Shown: piece by piece, positions 42,220 through 51,515 of the stretch
Layout of the letters: each line of letters starts with the position of its first letter
Position numbering within the stretch: position 1 is the stretch's first letter
NCBI GenBank assembly: GCA_965261165.1
Contig: OZ253445.1
Coordinates: 186,001 to 250,000, forward strand
DNA length: 64,000 nucleotides
Source of the DNA: SMWN01 sp965261165
Lineage (GTDB): Bacteria > Pseudomonadota > Gammaproteobacteria > Eutrophobiales > Eutrophobiaceae
Reading direction: 5' to 3'
Notes under the pieces: generated by a model
What the model saw: the letters and a program-made list of their open reading frames with translations, nothing else
What the model was told of the DNA's origin: nothing
Databases searched by the model: none
Translations under genes and position numbers: made by a program

Positions 42220-44475
42220 TTAAACAACTTTCGCTTCCATACTGGAAATATTCCGAAAGCCTCTGGGCAATATATTGCCACGACGACCTCTCTCTCCCAA
42301 ATAATGCCTTATATCTGCTGGTTTCAATTTTAACTGTCTCTGTCCTGATCGCATAATTAATGTTGCGCCTTCTGATATGATAGTCATTGCCACAACATAT
42401 TCTTCACGTACTTTTAATTTTATTGGAGGGATCTGTATAATCTTTAATCCTTTGCCTTTGCCTAATAGCGGCAATCCATTCAGCTTAAATATTAATAATC
42501 GGCCTACAGTAGAAACAGCAGCAATCAAATCAGTTTCGTATTCACTAACTGTGACAGGCGGTAATATTTTTGATTCTTTGGGTAGATTAACTATTGCTTT
42601 ACCGTTTTTATTTTTAGTCATCATATCTTCCAGTTTAATAACAAATCCATAACCAGCATCAGATGCCAATAGATAAAGCTTATCCTTATTGCCTAACATA
42701 ACACCTTCGAAGGTAGCACCATCCGGTGGGTTTAACTTACTTGAGACTGGCTCACCATAACTTCTTGCCGAAGGTAACGAATGTGTCGGCAATGTATAAC
42801 ATCGTCCAGTTGAATCAACAAAAACAGCGCTTTGATTACTACGCCCTGTAGCCGAGCACTTAAAACTATCCTCAGCCCTGTAATTTAGACTGTTTGAATC
42901 AATATCATGCCCTTTTGCCGCACGAACCCAGCCTTTATTCGACAATATGACACTGACATCTTCCGTAGGGATCAATTTTGTTTCATCAATGGCTTGCGAT
43001 TCTTCCCGCTTAATCAATGGCGATTTCCTTTTATCACCGAAGGCCTCCGCATCAGCATTAAGCTCCTTACTCACTAAGGTTTTTAAACGTTGCTTGGAAC
43101 CTAAAGTGGTTTGCAAGCCTTTCTTTTTTTTCTCAAGTACTGTTAATTCACCCTTAATTTTGATCTCTTCAAGTTTCGCCAGTCTTCTTAATTTAAGTTC
43201 AAGTATGCCTTCTGCCTGAATATCAGACAGTTTAAAACGCTTCATTAAAACAGCTTTAGGTTCGCCTTCTTCGCGAATTACCTGAATGACTTCATCAATA
43301 TTCAGGTAGGCAATCATCAAGCCTTTTAATATGTGAATCTGCGCAAGTATCTTATCCAATTGATACTCCAATCGCTTTGTAACAGTTGCTGTGCGGAACG
43401 ATAGCCATTCCTTCAGGATCGATCTCAGATCCATGACTTTTGGTCGACCATCTACCCCGATAATATTCATGTTGACGCGATAACTGCGTTCAAGATCGGT
43501 TGTCGCAAACAAATGAGACATGAGGTCTTTGAGGTTGATCCTGTTGGACCTGGGAATTAATACAATTCGAACAGGATTCTCATGATCTGATTCATCGCGC
43601 AAATCATCCAGCATCGGTAATTTTTTTGCGTGCATTTGTGCGGCAATTTGCTCAAGTATCTTGCTGCTTGAACTTTGGTGTGGTAACGCTGAAACAACAA
43701 TATTACTGTCTTCTTTTTCCCATACAGCCCTCATTTTCACTGAGCCATGCCCTGTTTTATACATTTCGAGAATACCTTCTTTAGGGGTGATGATCTCCGC
43801 ATTGGTGGGAAAATCAGGACCTTTGATATGTTCACAAAGCTCTTCAACTGTACATTTTGGTGACTCTATTAAATGGATACAGGCACTGGTAACCTCGACA
43901 AGATTATGTGGCGGGATATCAGTCGCCATACCTACGGCTATGCCTGTTGTACCATTTAACAAGATATTTGGTAGTCTCGCTGGTAATAATTCCGGTTCCT
44001 GTAGTGTCCCGTCAAAATTAGGCAGCCATTCAACCGTGCCCAGCCCTAGCTCGCTCAAAAGCACTTCAGCATAGGCCGTCAGTTTTGATTCTGTATAGCG
44101 CATGGCAGCAAAGGACTTCGGATCGTCCATCGATCCCCAATTACCCTGACCATCAATCAGGGAATATCGGTAAGTAAACGGTTGAGCCATCAGCACCATC
44201 GCTTCATAACACGCAGAATCACCATGCGGATGAAATTTGCCAATAACATCACCCACAGTGCGAGCAGATTTTTTATATTTTGAAGCAGACCTTAGCCCGA
44301 GTTCTGACATGGCGTAGATGATGCGTCGTTGAACTGGCTTCAAACCATCCCCTATATGAGGTAATGCCCTATCCAAAATGACGTACATGGAGTAATCAAG
44401 ATAAGCCTGCTCTGTAAAATCCTGCAACGGTCTTTGTTCGTTCTGTTGAAAGTCAAAATTAATCTCGTCGGCCAA
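42220..44475 (-). CDS. parC: DNA topoisomerase IV subunit A
   Basis: The 751-residue cleavage subunit has the catalytic Tyr127 (AAMRYTES) and a wild-type quinolone-determining stretch HPHGDSACYEAM with Ser87 and Glu91. The beta-pinwheel C-terminal domain runs from about 490. With ParE it decatenates chromosomes. parE lies 51 bp upstream on the same strand. Confidence 0.96.
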   Translation of the reverse strand: MADEINFDFQQNEQRPLQDFTEQAYLDYSMYVILDRALPHIGDGLKPVQRRIIYAMSELGLRSASKYKKSARTVGDVIGKFHPHGDSACYEAMVLMAQPFTYRYSLIDGQGNWGSMDDPKSFAAMRYTESKLTAYAEVLLSELGLGTVEWLPNFDGTLQEPELLPARLPNILLNGTTGIAVGMATDIPPHNLVEVTSACIHLIESPKCTVEELCEHIKGPDFPTNAEIITPKEGILEMYKTGHGSVKMRAVWEKEDSNIVVSALPHQSSSSKILEQIAAQMHAKKLPMLDDLRDESDHENPVRIVLIPRSNRINLKDLMSHLFATTDLERSYRVNMNIIGVDGRPKVMDLRSILKEWLSFRTATVTKRLEYQLDKILAQIHILKGLMIAYLNIDEVIQVIREEGEPKAVLMKRFKLSDIQAEGILELKLRRLAKLEEIKIKGELTVLEKKKKGLQTTLGSKQRLKTLVSKELNADAEAFGDKRKSPLIKREESQAIDETKLIPTEDVSVILSNKGWVRAAKGHDIDSNSLNYRAEDSFKCSATGRSNQSAVFVDSTGRCYTLPTHSLPSARSYGEPVSSKLNPPDGATFEGVMLGNKDKLYLLASDAGYGFVIKLEDMMTKNKNGKAIVNLPKESKILPPVTVSEYETDLIAAVSTVGRLLIFKLNGLPLLGKGKGLKIIQIPPIKLKVREEYVVAMTIISEGATLIMRSGQRQLKLKPADIRHYLGERGRRGNILPRGFRNISSMEAKVV

Positions 44476-44526
44476 TTTCTTTTCCTCTATAAAAAATCAT
44501 AGCAATACTGGTCAGGCTGAATGAAA

Positions 44527-46416
44527 TTACTGAGTTGTTGCAAGATTACCTTTGGATTCAAGCCAATCTTTTCGATCTGATGCTCGCTTTTTAGCAAGCA
44601 ACATATCCATCATTTTATTTGCCTTCTTGATATCAGGTAATGTGAGTCTGACCAAACGCCTAGTTTCTGGAGACATAGTTGTTTCACGAAGTTGCAAAGG
44701 ATTCATTTCACCCAAACCTTTGAAGCGCTGCACATTGATTTTACCTTTCTTTTTTTCAGCAGAAATTTTATCAAGTATCCCCTGTTTTTCAGACTCATCC
44801 AAAGCGTAAAATACCTCCCTCCCAACGTCAATCCTGTATAGGGGAGGCATAGCAATATAAATATGGTCTTTTTCGACTAAGGGTTGAAAGTGCTTCATAA
44901 ATAAACCACATAATAGCGTGGCAATATGTGCCCCATCGGAATCGGCATCCGCAAGCACGCATATCTTCCCGTAACGAAGACCTTCGAGATTATCCGACCC
45001 TGGATCAACACCAATTGCGACAGCAATGTCATGGACTTCTTTTGATGAAAGCACCTGAGACGAATCGACTTCCCATGTATTTAGTATCTTTCCTCTCAAG
45101 GGCATAACTGCCTGGAATTCACGGTCACGTGCCTGTTTCGCGGAACCTCCTGCAGAATCACCTTCCACAAGAAATAATTCAGTGACGGCCAGATCCTGCA
45201 TTGAGCAATCTGTTAATTTTCCCGGCAGCGGAGGGCCGCCGCTTATCTTTTTACGGACAATTTTCTTGCTTGCCTTAAGCCTTGCCTGCGCATGATCAAT
45301 GACTAACTCGGCAATTCGTTCGCTCATTTCAATATGTTGATGTAACCACTGACTAAAACTATCGCGAACGATACCAGAAATAAAAACAGCACACTCTCTG
45401 GAAGAAAGCCGTTCTTTTGTCTGTCCTGAGAACTGTGGATCATTCAGTTTCACAGAAAGGATATAGCTACAACGATCCCAAACATCTTCAGCAGAAAGTT
45501 TCAGCCCGCGCGGCAATAAATTACGTGAATCACAAAATTCTCTCATGGCCTCTAACAGCCCTAGCCTTAAACCATTGACATGTGTGCCACCCTGAACAGT
45601 CGGCACCAGATTGACATAACTCTCCGTAATCAATTCTCCTGTTTCGGGTAACCAGTGCACGGCCCATTCAGCTGCTTCATGCTCACTTTTCATACTCTCA
45701 AGAAAAGGTTCTGGAGGGAGTAATTCACAACCCGCTAATTCTTCCGCCAGATAAGTCTTTAAACCATCGGCATAACACCAATTAGTTTTTTCTCTATTTA
45801 CTTCATCAGTAAAAAAGACGTGTAACCCGGAACATAAGATGGCCTTTGCACGTAATACATGTTTGAGTCTGGAGATGGATATTTTTGTTGTGTCAAAATA
45901 TTTTTTGTCAGGCCAGAAGTGAATCGTTGTTCCTGTGTTTCGCTTGCCTACTTCACCAATAACCTTGAGCTTTGATTTAGCCTCGCCAGAGGCAAATGTC
46001 ATACTATATTCTTTACCACCACGTTTCACACCAACCTCAAGTTTACTGGAGAGTGCATTTACTACCGAGACACCAACGCCATGCAACCCACCTGAAAACT
46101 GATAATTCTTATTTGAAAATTTTCCACCTGCGTGTAGCTTGGTTAAAATAACTTCAACGCCAGAAATTTTTTCACCTGGATGCTTGTCGATAGGCATGCC
46201 GCGGCCATCATCACTAACAGAAATCGATCCATCCTTATATAAGACAATTTCAATCTTTTCTGCATAACCAGAGATGGCTTCATCGACACTATTATCAACT
46301 ACCTCTTGTATAAGATGGTTTGGCCGAGAGGTATCCGTGTACATACCTGGGCGCTTTCGAACAGGATCCAATCCAGTGAGAACCTCTATATCGGACGCAT
46401 CATAACTCTGAATCAA
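44527..46416 (-). CDS. parE: DNA topoisomerase IV subunit B
   Basis: The 629-residue ATPase subunit has the GHKL motifs (VVDNSVDEAISGYA, DDGRGMPI, GGLHGVGVSVVNAL) and the TOPRIM block VEGDSAGGSAKQARDR, with DADSDGAHI for metal binding. Length and order parE-parC fit gammaproteobacteria. No damage is visible. Confidence 0.97.
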   Translation of the reverse strand: MIQSYDASDIEVLTGLDPVRKRPGMYTDTSRPNHLIQEVVDNSVDEAISGYAEKIEIVLYKDGSISVSDDGRGMPIDKHPGEKISGVEVILTKLHAGGKFSNKNYQFSGGLHGVGVSVVNALSSKLEVGVKRGGKEYSMTFASGEAKSKLKVIGEVGKRNTGTTIHFWPDKKYFDTTKISISRLKHVLRAKAILCSGLHVFFTDEVNREKTNWCYADGLKTYLAEELAGCELLPPEPFLESMKSEHEAAEWAVHWLPETGELITESYVNLVPTVQGGTHVNGLRLGLLEAMREFCDSRNLLPRGLKLSAEDVWDRCSYILSVKLNDPQFSGQTKERLSSRECAVFISGIVRDSFSQWLHQHIEMSERIAELVIDHAQARLKASKKIVRKKISGGPPLPGKLTDCSMQDLAVTELFLVEGDSAGGSAKQARDREFQAVMPLRGKILNTWEVDSSQVLSSKEVHDIAVAIGVDPGSDNLEGLRYGKICVLADADSDGAHIATLLCGLFMKHFQPLVEKDHIYIAMPPLYRIDVGREVFYALDESEKQGILDKISAEKKKGKINVQRFKGLGEMNPLQLRETTMSPETRRLVRLTLPDIKKANKMMDMLLAKKRASDRKDWLESKGNLATTQ

Positions 46417-46526
46417 ATGTATTTACCTTCTTTGCTTTCGGATGAATTTTTAAACGGAATACAGTGCTATATACATGGCGCGAGGATACATCAGCTATAT
46501 TGATGAGACTACAATGAATAAATAAT

Positions 46527-47111
46527 TTAATCTAAATCTTCTAATAATAATTTTCGTACGTTATCTGGAATCACATCTACGACATAATTATATTCAGCAT
46601 GCCTAATCCCCGCTGAAAGATTCGCACCGTCTTTCAAGGAAGCTATCATTTCCTGCTCTAGCTCAATGCGAAGAAAATGAACCGCAGAAGTTTTATCTTT
46701 ATTAGTTCTTTCCAGATCTTCGTTTGCAAACAAAGGGATTTTATCGTGACCTTCAATCTGCATCCAGACGGCATCTTCAACACCCCTCATCTTTGCCAGA
46801 GCAACTCTTCGTTCGTGTTCATCTGCGAACTCAATCATAAAGGTTGCTTTCCAGTTACTACCATCCGGCATCAATGAATTGTAAGTATTAAGCTCTTCTT
46901 CAATCTTTGCCACTTCGAAAATACGTTCAATACGAAGCATCTCTTGAATTTGATACTGGATTGTTAATCTATCTTCAAAATAGACAGTAGCATTTGGTCC
47001 GATAGGTAATTGACGGTTTTGTTTATGCGCGATGATCTTAGCTTTAAATTCATCTCGTTTTTCGACATATTCCTCAAGCGACCAGAGATTTTTGCGTTCA
47101 AGTTCGTTCAT
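46527..47111 (-). CDS. DUF3501 family protein
   Basis: The 194-residue soluble protein starts MNELERKNLWSLEEYVEKRD and shows the DUF3501 pattern (NATVYFEDRLTIQYQIQEML; ATFMIEFADEHERRVALAKM). The function is unknown. It is recurrently found downstream of a rubrerythrin and a two-cluster Fe-S protein, as here, so a role in redox or peroxide defence is inferred. A repeat insertion separates it from the Fe-S gene by 236 bp. Confidence 0.87.
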   Translation of the reverse strand: MNELERKNLWSLEEYVEKRDEFKAKIIAHKQNRQLPIGPNATVYFEDRLTIQYQIQEMLRIERIFEVAKIEEELNTYNSLMPDGSNWKATFMIEFADEHERRVALAKMRGVEDAVWMQIEGHDKIPLFANEDLERTNKDKTSAVHFLRIELEQEMIASLKDGANLSAGIRHAEYNYVVDVIPDNVRKLLLEDLD

Positions 47112-47140
47112 AATTTTCTATTATAGGCAATTTTATTAGA

Positions 47141-47170
47141 GACCTGATATGTTGTGCCCTGTGGGTATCA
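47141..47170 (+). repeat. GAGACC-ended repeat fragment
   Basis: GAGACCTGATATGTTGTG followed by CCCTGTGGGTATC matches the left end of the 45-bp element at 21184 and the 17-bp array unit. No opposite GGTCTC end was found in the following 180 bp. It lies inside what is otherwise an operon. Confidence 0.65.
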
Positions 47171-47347
47171 TTGTCGGAAGTGCGGCTTCAGCCGCGCAAA
47201 ACCGTTGTAGATGGCGAGCCTTTGTGCTGGAAATACAGTATGCCGATTTTGCATCGTTACATGGATGTAACTTATTAGAACAATGCAGGAGCAAAAATCG
47301 GCGACACTGCAATCGCGAGAAAAGACCATTATTAACAGAGACGTCCA

Positions 47348-48712
47348 TTAATCTATTCCGTAGGCCTGTTTCAACAACCCAAATGGACTTTCTGATTTCA
47401 TGCCACTCTCCAGACCATTCTCTATTTGATGGCCCGCCATGGGACAATCACTAACATAATGATCAACCCCGGATTTTTTAATTTTATTTGTGATAGGACG
47501 ACATATCTTCATCGATATTTCGTGGAATTCACTCTTAACGGCATAAGTGCCATCATGTCCCGAACAACGCTCAAGCACTTCAATCTCAGTGTCAGGGACC
47601 AATTGCATAATATCTTTAGTCTTCATGCCTATTCTCTGTACGCGCTGATGACATGGGACATGATAGGCAATTTTGCCAAGCTTATTTTTAAACCAAGTAT
47701 CAAGTTTTCCAGCCTTATGCCGCAACATTAAATATTCAAATGGATCAAAGATATTTCCCTGCACTTTCTTTACCTCAGCGTCATCAGGAAACATGAGTGG
47801 CAGTTCTTGTTTAAACATCAAAACACAGGATGGAATGGGAGCAATAATATCCCAGCCTTCATCAATCAATTTGACCAATTCAGGGATATTAATATCTTTG
47901 GTTTTTTCCATTGATTCAAGATCGCCTAGTTCCAGCTTCGGCATACCACAACATTTTTCTTTGTCCGTCAAGCGAACGGCAATGTCATTGTGCTCAAAGA
48001 TGGTGATCAGGTCTTCGCCTAGTTGTGGATCATTTTTGTTACCATAACAGGTAGCAAACACAGCGACTCTTCCTCGGGTAGTTTCTGTTGGCTCAACGAT
48101 TATTTTCTTCTTATTGCGTTTCTTGAACCGCTTACGTAAATTGTCGCTATGGAATTCTGGTAATTTAGCTTGCGGATGAATACCAATAGCTTTATTCATG
48201 ACTTTCCGTGCCGCAGAATTATTGTTGACTGCATTAACCGTTTGCGCCACAAGCGGGATGCCCGCAAAACTACCTACCACATCTGTTGAAGTAAGTATCT
48301 TATCTCTTAGCTTAGTCTTACCTTTTTTGTAGTTAACTGCCTTAGACCGTAACATTAAATGAGGAAAATCAACATTCCATTCATGCGGAGGAACATAGGG
48401 ACACTTGGTCAGATAGCATAGGTCACAGAGATAACACTGATCGACGACTTTTGAATAATCAACCTTGCTGACACCATCTACTTCCATGGTGTCTGATTTA
48501 TCAACAAGATCGAACAATGTTGGAAATGAATTACAAAGACTGACGCACCGACGACAGCCATGACAGATATCAAATACACGCTCCAGCTCTGTATTTAGAG
48601 CATCTTCATCAAAATACTCAGGGTTTTTCCAGTCAATAGGATGACGCGTAGGGGCTTCAAGACTGCCTTCCTTACGTTCAGCTGACTTCTGTTCTGTTGC
48701 ATTATTTGACAT
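47348..48712 (-). CDS. Fe-S oxidoreductase, GlpC/heterodisulfide-reductase-like
   Basis: The 454-residue protein carries two N-terminal 4Fe-4S motifs (CHGCRRCVSLC near residue 50, CYLCDLCYLTKCP near 95) and two CCG-type cysteine regions (EKCCGMPKLELGD; YHVPCHQRVQRIG ... ERCSGHDGTYAV), the layout of GlpC and HdrD. Such proteins pass electrons between cofactors, but the partner is unknown. It follows rubrerythrin on the same strand, with a strong hairpin between, and precedes DUF3501. Confidence 0.87.
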   Translation of the reverse strand: MSNNATEQKSAERKEGSLEAPTRHPIDWKNPEYFDEDALNTELERVFDICHGCRRCVSLCNSFPTLFDLVDKSDTMEVDGVSKVDYSKVVDQCYLCDLCYLTKCPYVPPHEWNVDFPHLMLRSKAVNYKKGKTKLRDKILTSTDVVGSFAGIPLVAQTVNAVNNNSAARKVMNKAIGIHPQAKLPEFHSDNLRKRFKKRNKKKIIVEPTETTRGRVAVFATCYGNKNDPQLGEDLITIFEHNDIAVRLTDKEKCCGMPKLELGDLESMEKTKDINIPELVKLIDEGWDIIAPIPSCVLMFKQELPLMFPDDAEVKKVQGNIFDPFEYLMLRHKAGKLDTWFKNKLGKIAYHVPCHQRVQRIGMKTKDIMQLVPDTEIEVLERCSGHDGTYAVKSEFHEISMKICRPITNKIKKSGVDHYVSDCPMAGHQIENGLESGMKSESPFGLLKQAYGID

Positions 48713-48730
48713 GGTATCTTGGTTTCTAAA

Positions 48731-48759
48731 ACAAAACTGGGCATGATGCCCAGTTTTGT
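48731..48759 (-). terminator. Hairpin terminator after rubrerythrin gene
   Basis: ACAAAACTGGGCAT and ATGCCCAGTTTTGT form a 14-bp perfect stem around one base. On the reverse strand it is followed by TTTTAG, giving a U-rich tail (TTTTGTTTT). It would end or attenuate the rubrerythrin transcript before the Fe-S gene. Confidence 0.75.
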
Positions 48760-48787
48760 TGGATACGAAACAACACTAACGGGGTTC

Positions 48788-49204
48788 TTAGTCGAGGCCA
48801 TTCAATGCTTTTTGGAAACGATTTGCATGTGAACGCTCTGCCTTTGCCAATGTTTCAAACCAATCAGCAATTTCGTCAAAACCTTCTTCACGTGCAGATT
48901 TAGCCATGCCTGGATACATATCTGTATATTCATGTGTTTCGCCAGCAATAGCAGCTTTGAGGTTGTCAGAGGTTGGGCCAATTGGTTCACCTGTGGCTGG
49001 ATCACCCACTTCTTCCAGGTATTCAAGATGGCCATGCGCATGACCCGTTTCACCTTCAGCAGTTGAACGAAATACGGCTGAAACGTCGTTGTATCCTTCT
49101 ACGTCCGCCTTTTGTGCAAAATAAAGATAGCGGCGGTTTGCCTGAGATTCACCAGCAAATGCTGCTTTTAGATTTTCTTCTGTTTTTGACCCTTTCAAAG
49201 ACAT
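48788..49204 (-). CDS. Rubrerythrin family protein (no rubredoxin domain)
   Basis: The four-helix diiron protein shows the ligands in ENLKAAFAGESQANRRY, EGETGHAHGH, ETHEYTDMYP and KAERSHANRF. The C-terminal rubredoxin CxxC domain of classic rubrerythrin is absent (138 residues). The likely role is peroxide reduction with electrons from another protein, perhaps the adjacent Fe-S protein (inference). The ATG at 49204 is chosen because GGAGG lies 8 bases upstream; a TTG at 49219 is in frame. Confidence 0.9.
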   Translation of the reverse strand: MSLKGSKTEENLKAAFAGESQANRRYLYFAQKADVEGYNDVSAVFRSTAEGETGHAHGHLEYLEEVGDPATGEPIGPTSDNLKAAIAGETHEYTDMYPGMAKSAREEGFDEIADWFETLAKAERSHANRFQKALNGLD

Positions 49205-49352
49205 TGTCTTTACCTCCAATAGAATTCTTAATCAGTCACTACTGGAGGAAGTATAAACAGTTTTTTAGACTAATTCTAAATATTTTTCTTTCACCATAGT
49301 TTATTCCAAGTCAATCTTACGGTTACAATGATACACAAACAGGGGAAATCAT

Positions 49353-49607
49353 TTGTCAAAAAAGAAAAAATCATCAGATTTCGAGGAAGATTTACAGGAA
49401 CTCGAAGGTCTTGTCGAAAAAATGGAAGGAGGAGATCTTAATCTTGAGGATTCTCTGGTCCATTTTGAACGAGGCATTGCCTTGACGCGTGCCTGTCAAA
49501 AAGCCCTCACTGAAGCCGAACAAAAAATTCAAATCCTTATGACCGAAGATGGTTCACAAAGATTAGAACCATTCATAGCAGACGAAAATCCAGATAAAAA
49601 ACAATGA
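49353..49607 (+). CDS. xseB: Exodeoxyribonuclease VII small subunit
   Basis: This 84-residue helical subunit binds XseA. The pattern FEEDLQELEGLVEKMEGGDL then SLVHFERGIALTRACQKAL is diagnostic. Translation starts at TTG after AGGGGA. Its stop overlaps the ispA start (ATGA-type, 4 bp), the usual xseB-ispA coupling; dxs does not follow here. Confidence 0.95.
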   Translation: MSKKKKSSDFEEDLQELEGLVEKMEGGDLNLEDSLVHFERGIALTRACQKALTEAEQKIQILMTEDGSQRLEPFIADENPDKKQ

Positions 49608-50497
49608 AACAATTGAAAGTCTTTCTACAGGAACATCAATCCTGCGTAGAAACTGCTCTCGAATCATGGCTTCCCTCAACCAAGATACAGCCTGAACATC
49701 TGCATGAAGCAATGCGCTATTCAGTACTTAGTAACGGCAAACGCATACGTCCTGTGCTTGTTTATGCGGCCGGCCAGGTATTCAATGTTGATCGTAAAGC
49801 TTTAGATGCTCCAGCCTGTGCCGTTGAAATGATTCATGCGTATTCTTTAATTCATGACGATTTGCCGGCCATGGATAATGATGATTTACGTCGAGGTAGG
49901 CCCACTTGCCACAAGGCTTACGGCGAAGCAACCGCCATACTCGCCGGTGATTCACTTCAGGCCCTTGCATTCCATGTTCTGACCCATGACCAGAATATGA
50001 TTATCTCGGTTGAACAACGAATCCAGATGATCGATATCCTCGCCTATGCCAGCGGTTCCAGAGGCATGGCAGGAGGACAAGCCATTGACTTAGCCTCCAC
50101 CGGTAAAGCGTTAAGTATTGCAGAGTTGGAGAATATGCATATTCACAAAACAGGCGCACTTATTAGAGGCAGCGCAGAGCTAGGTGCCTTGTCACAGCCA
50201 GATATTGATTCAGCATCATTCGACAAGATTTCGCACTATGCAAAGTGTATCGGTCTCGCCTTTCAGGTACAGGATGACATTCTCGATATAGAAAGTGACA
50301 CCGAAACTCTGGGTAAACCTCAAGGGTCTGACATGAAAAGAAATAAACCTACCTATCCTAATCTACTCGGTCTTGGGGGGGCAAAAGACGTTGCCAAACA
50401 ATTACATGAAGAGGCAATCTCAAGTTTGTCTGAATTTGACGAAAAAGCAGACCCACTTAGGTGGATTGCAGATTACATTGTTCAAAGAGACAAATAA
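49604..50497 (+). CDS. ispA: Farnesyl diphosphate synthase
   Basis: This 297-residue prenyltransferase condenses IPP with DMAPP and GPP to give FPP for quinones and undecaprenyl phosphate. The first Asp-rich motif is DDLPAMDNDD with RRGRPT next to it, and the second is QVQDDILD. GKRIRP is also present. It is coupled to xseB. The usual partner dxs is missing from the immediate downstream position, which holds folE2. Confidence 0.96.
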   Translation: MKQLKVFLQEHQSCVETALESWLPSTKIQPEHLHEAMRYSVLSNGKRIRPVLVYAAGQVFNVDRKALDAPACAVEMIHAYSLIHDDLPAMDNDDLRRGRPTCHKAYGEATAILAGDSLQALAFHVLTHDQNMIISVEQRIQMIDILAYASGSRGMAGGQAIDLASTGKALSIAELENMHIHKTGALIRGSAELGALSQPDIDSASFDKISHYAKCIGLAFQVQDDILDIESDTETLGKPQGSDMKRNKPTYPNLLGLGGAKDVAKQLHEEAISSLSEFDEKADPLRWIADYIVQRDK

Positions 50498-50642
50498 TCA
50501 CCTCTGCGCTGCTAAAAACTTCAAAATCATGGTGATTGATGTAGTTAAGGGGTAAAGTAGCCTCGTTTTAAAAATCAGAGATCGCCAATATTTATTAAGG
50601 TGCGGCAAATTGATTATTAATTTTTTAGTGAGCATGAAATAA

Positions 50643-51449
50643 ATGGCCCAAACAGTAAACAAAACGACAGAAATTCCAGATACACAAAATATTCAGGATA
50701 CTCGTCATATCGCCATAGACCAGGTCGGGATTAAAGACATACAACATCCGGTGGTTGTCAGTGATCGTTCTGGTGGAGAGCAACACACCATCGCCAACTT
50801 CAATATGTATGTTAGTTTGCCTCATAATTTTAAGGGCACACATATGTCACGGTTTGTTAAAATTCTGAACCAACATGAATATGAAATTACCGTTGAGTCC
50901 TTTAAAAAAATGCTTACAGAAATGACCGAGTGCTTGGATGCAAAGGAAGGTCATATTGAAATGAGTTTCCCGTATTTTATCAATAAAGCTGCGCCAGTTT
51001 CAGGTGTCGAAAGTCTAATGAATTATCAGGTCTCTTTTATTGGTGAATTAAATAACAAAAAATCCTCTGTTTTAGTCAAGGTTGTCGTTCCAGTCACCAC
51101 GCTTTGCCCTTGCTCCAAAAGTATTTCTGAATATGGCGCACATAATCAACGTTCACATATTATCGCCTGCGTCAGGACTAAGGGCTTTATATGGATAGAA
51201 GAATTGATAGAAACCGTTGAAAAAGTCGCTTCTTGTGAACTCTTCGGACTCTTGAAAAGACCTGATGAGAAATATGTCACTGAAAGAGCCTATGATAACC
51301 CTAAGTTTGTCGAAGATATTGTCAGGGATATTGCCGTACAATTTAATAATGATGAAAGGATTTCGTCGTATGTCGTTGAATCTGAAAATTTTGAATCAAT
51401 TCATAATCATTCGGCTTACGCCAAGATTGAGCACAATAAGGAAGCCTGA
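50643..51449 (+). CDS. folE2: GTP cyclohydrolase FolE2 (type IB)
   Basis: It opens the folate and queuosine pathways from GTP without a strict zinc requirement. Conserved blocks are SLPHNFKGTHMSRF, TTLCPCSKSISEYGAHNQRS with the catalytic Cys, and VVESENFESIHNHSA. Its 268 residues are normal. In many bacteria FolE2 is the Zur-controlled backup for FolE; no Zur box was identified in the 145-bp upstream gap. Confidence 0.95.
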   Translation: MAQTVNKTTEIPDTQNIQDTRHIAIDQVGIKDIQHPVVVSDRSGGEQHTIANFNMYVSLPHNFKGTHMSRFVKILNQHEYEITVESFKKMLTEMTECLDAKEGHIEMSFPYFINKAAPVSGVESLMNYQVSFIGELNNKKSSVLVKVVVPVTTLCPCSKSISEYGAHNQRSHIIACVRTKGFIWIEELIETVEKVASCELFGLLKRPDEKYVTERAYDNPKFVEDIVRDIAVQFNNDERISSYVVESENFESIHNHSAYAKIEHNKEA

Positions 51450-51452
51450 AAA

Positions 51453-51515
51453 ATAACTAGAATAAGAATTAGTTATATTTAATAAATTATTGATTAATAT
51501 AATATATATTAATTT
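51453..51515. terminator. AT-rich inverted repeats between convergent folE2 and mazG
   Basis: TAACTA-gaataagaat-TAGTTA forms one small stem and an AT-only imperfect palindrome (AATTATTGATTAATAT) follows. The composition and setting are like 35950-36001. It may be a bidirectional terminator, but it lacks GC pairs. Confidence 0.35.

Noticed and set aside
47136..47454. Overlapping ORFs on both strands between DUF3501 and the Fe-S gene
   Set aside because: They start within the GAGACC repeat fragment and run into the antisense of the Fe-S gene; no recognisable protein.
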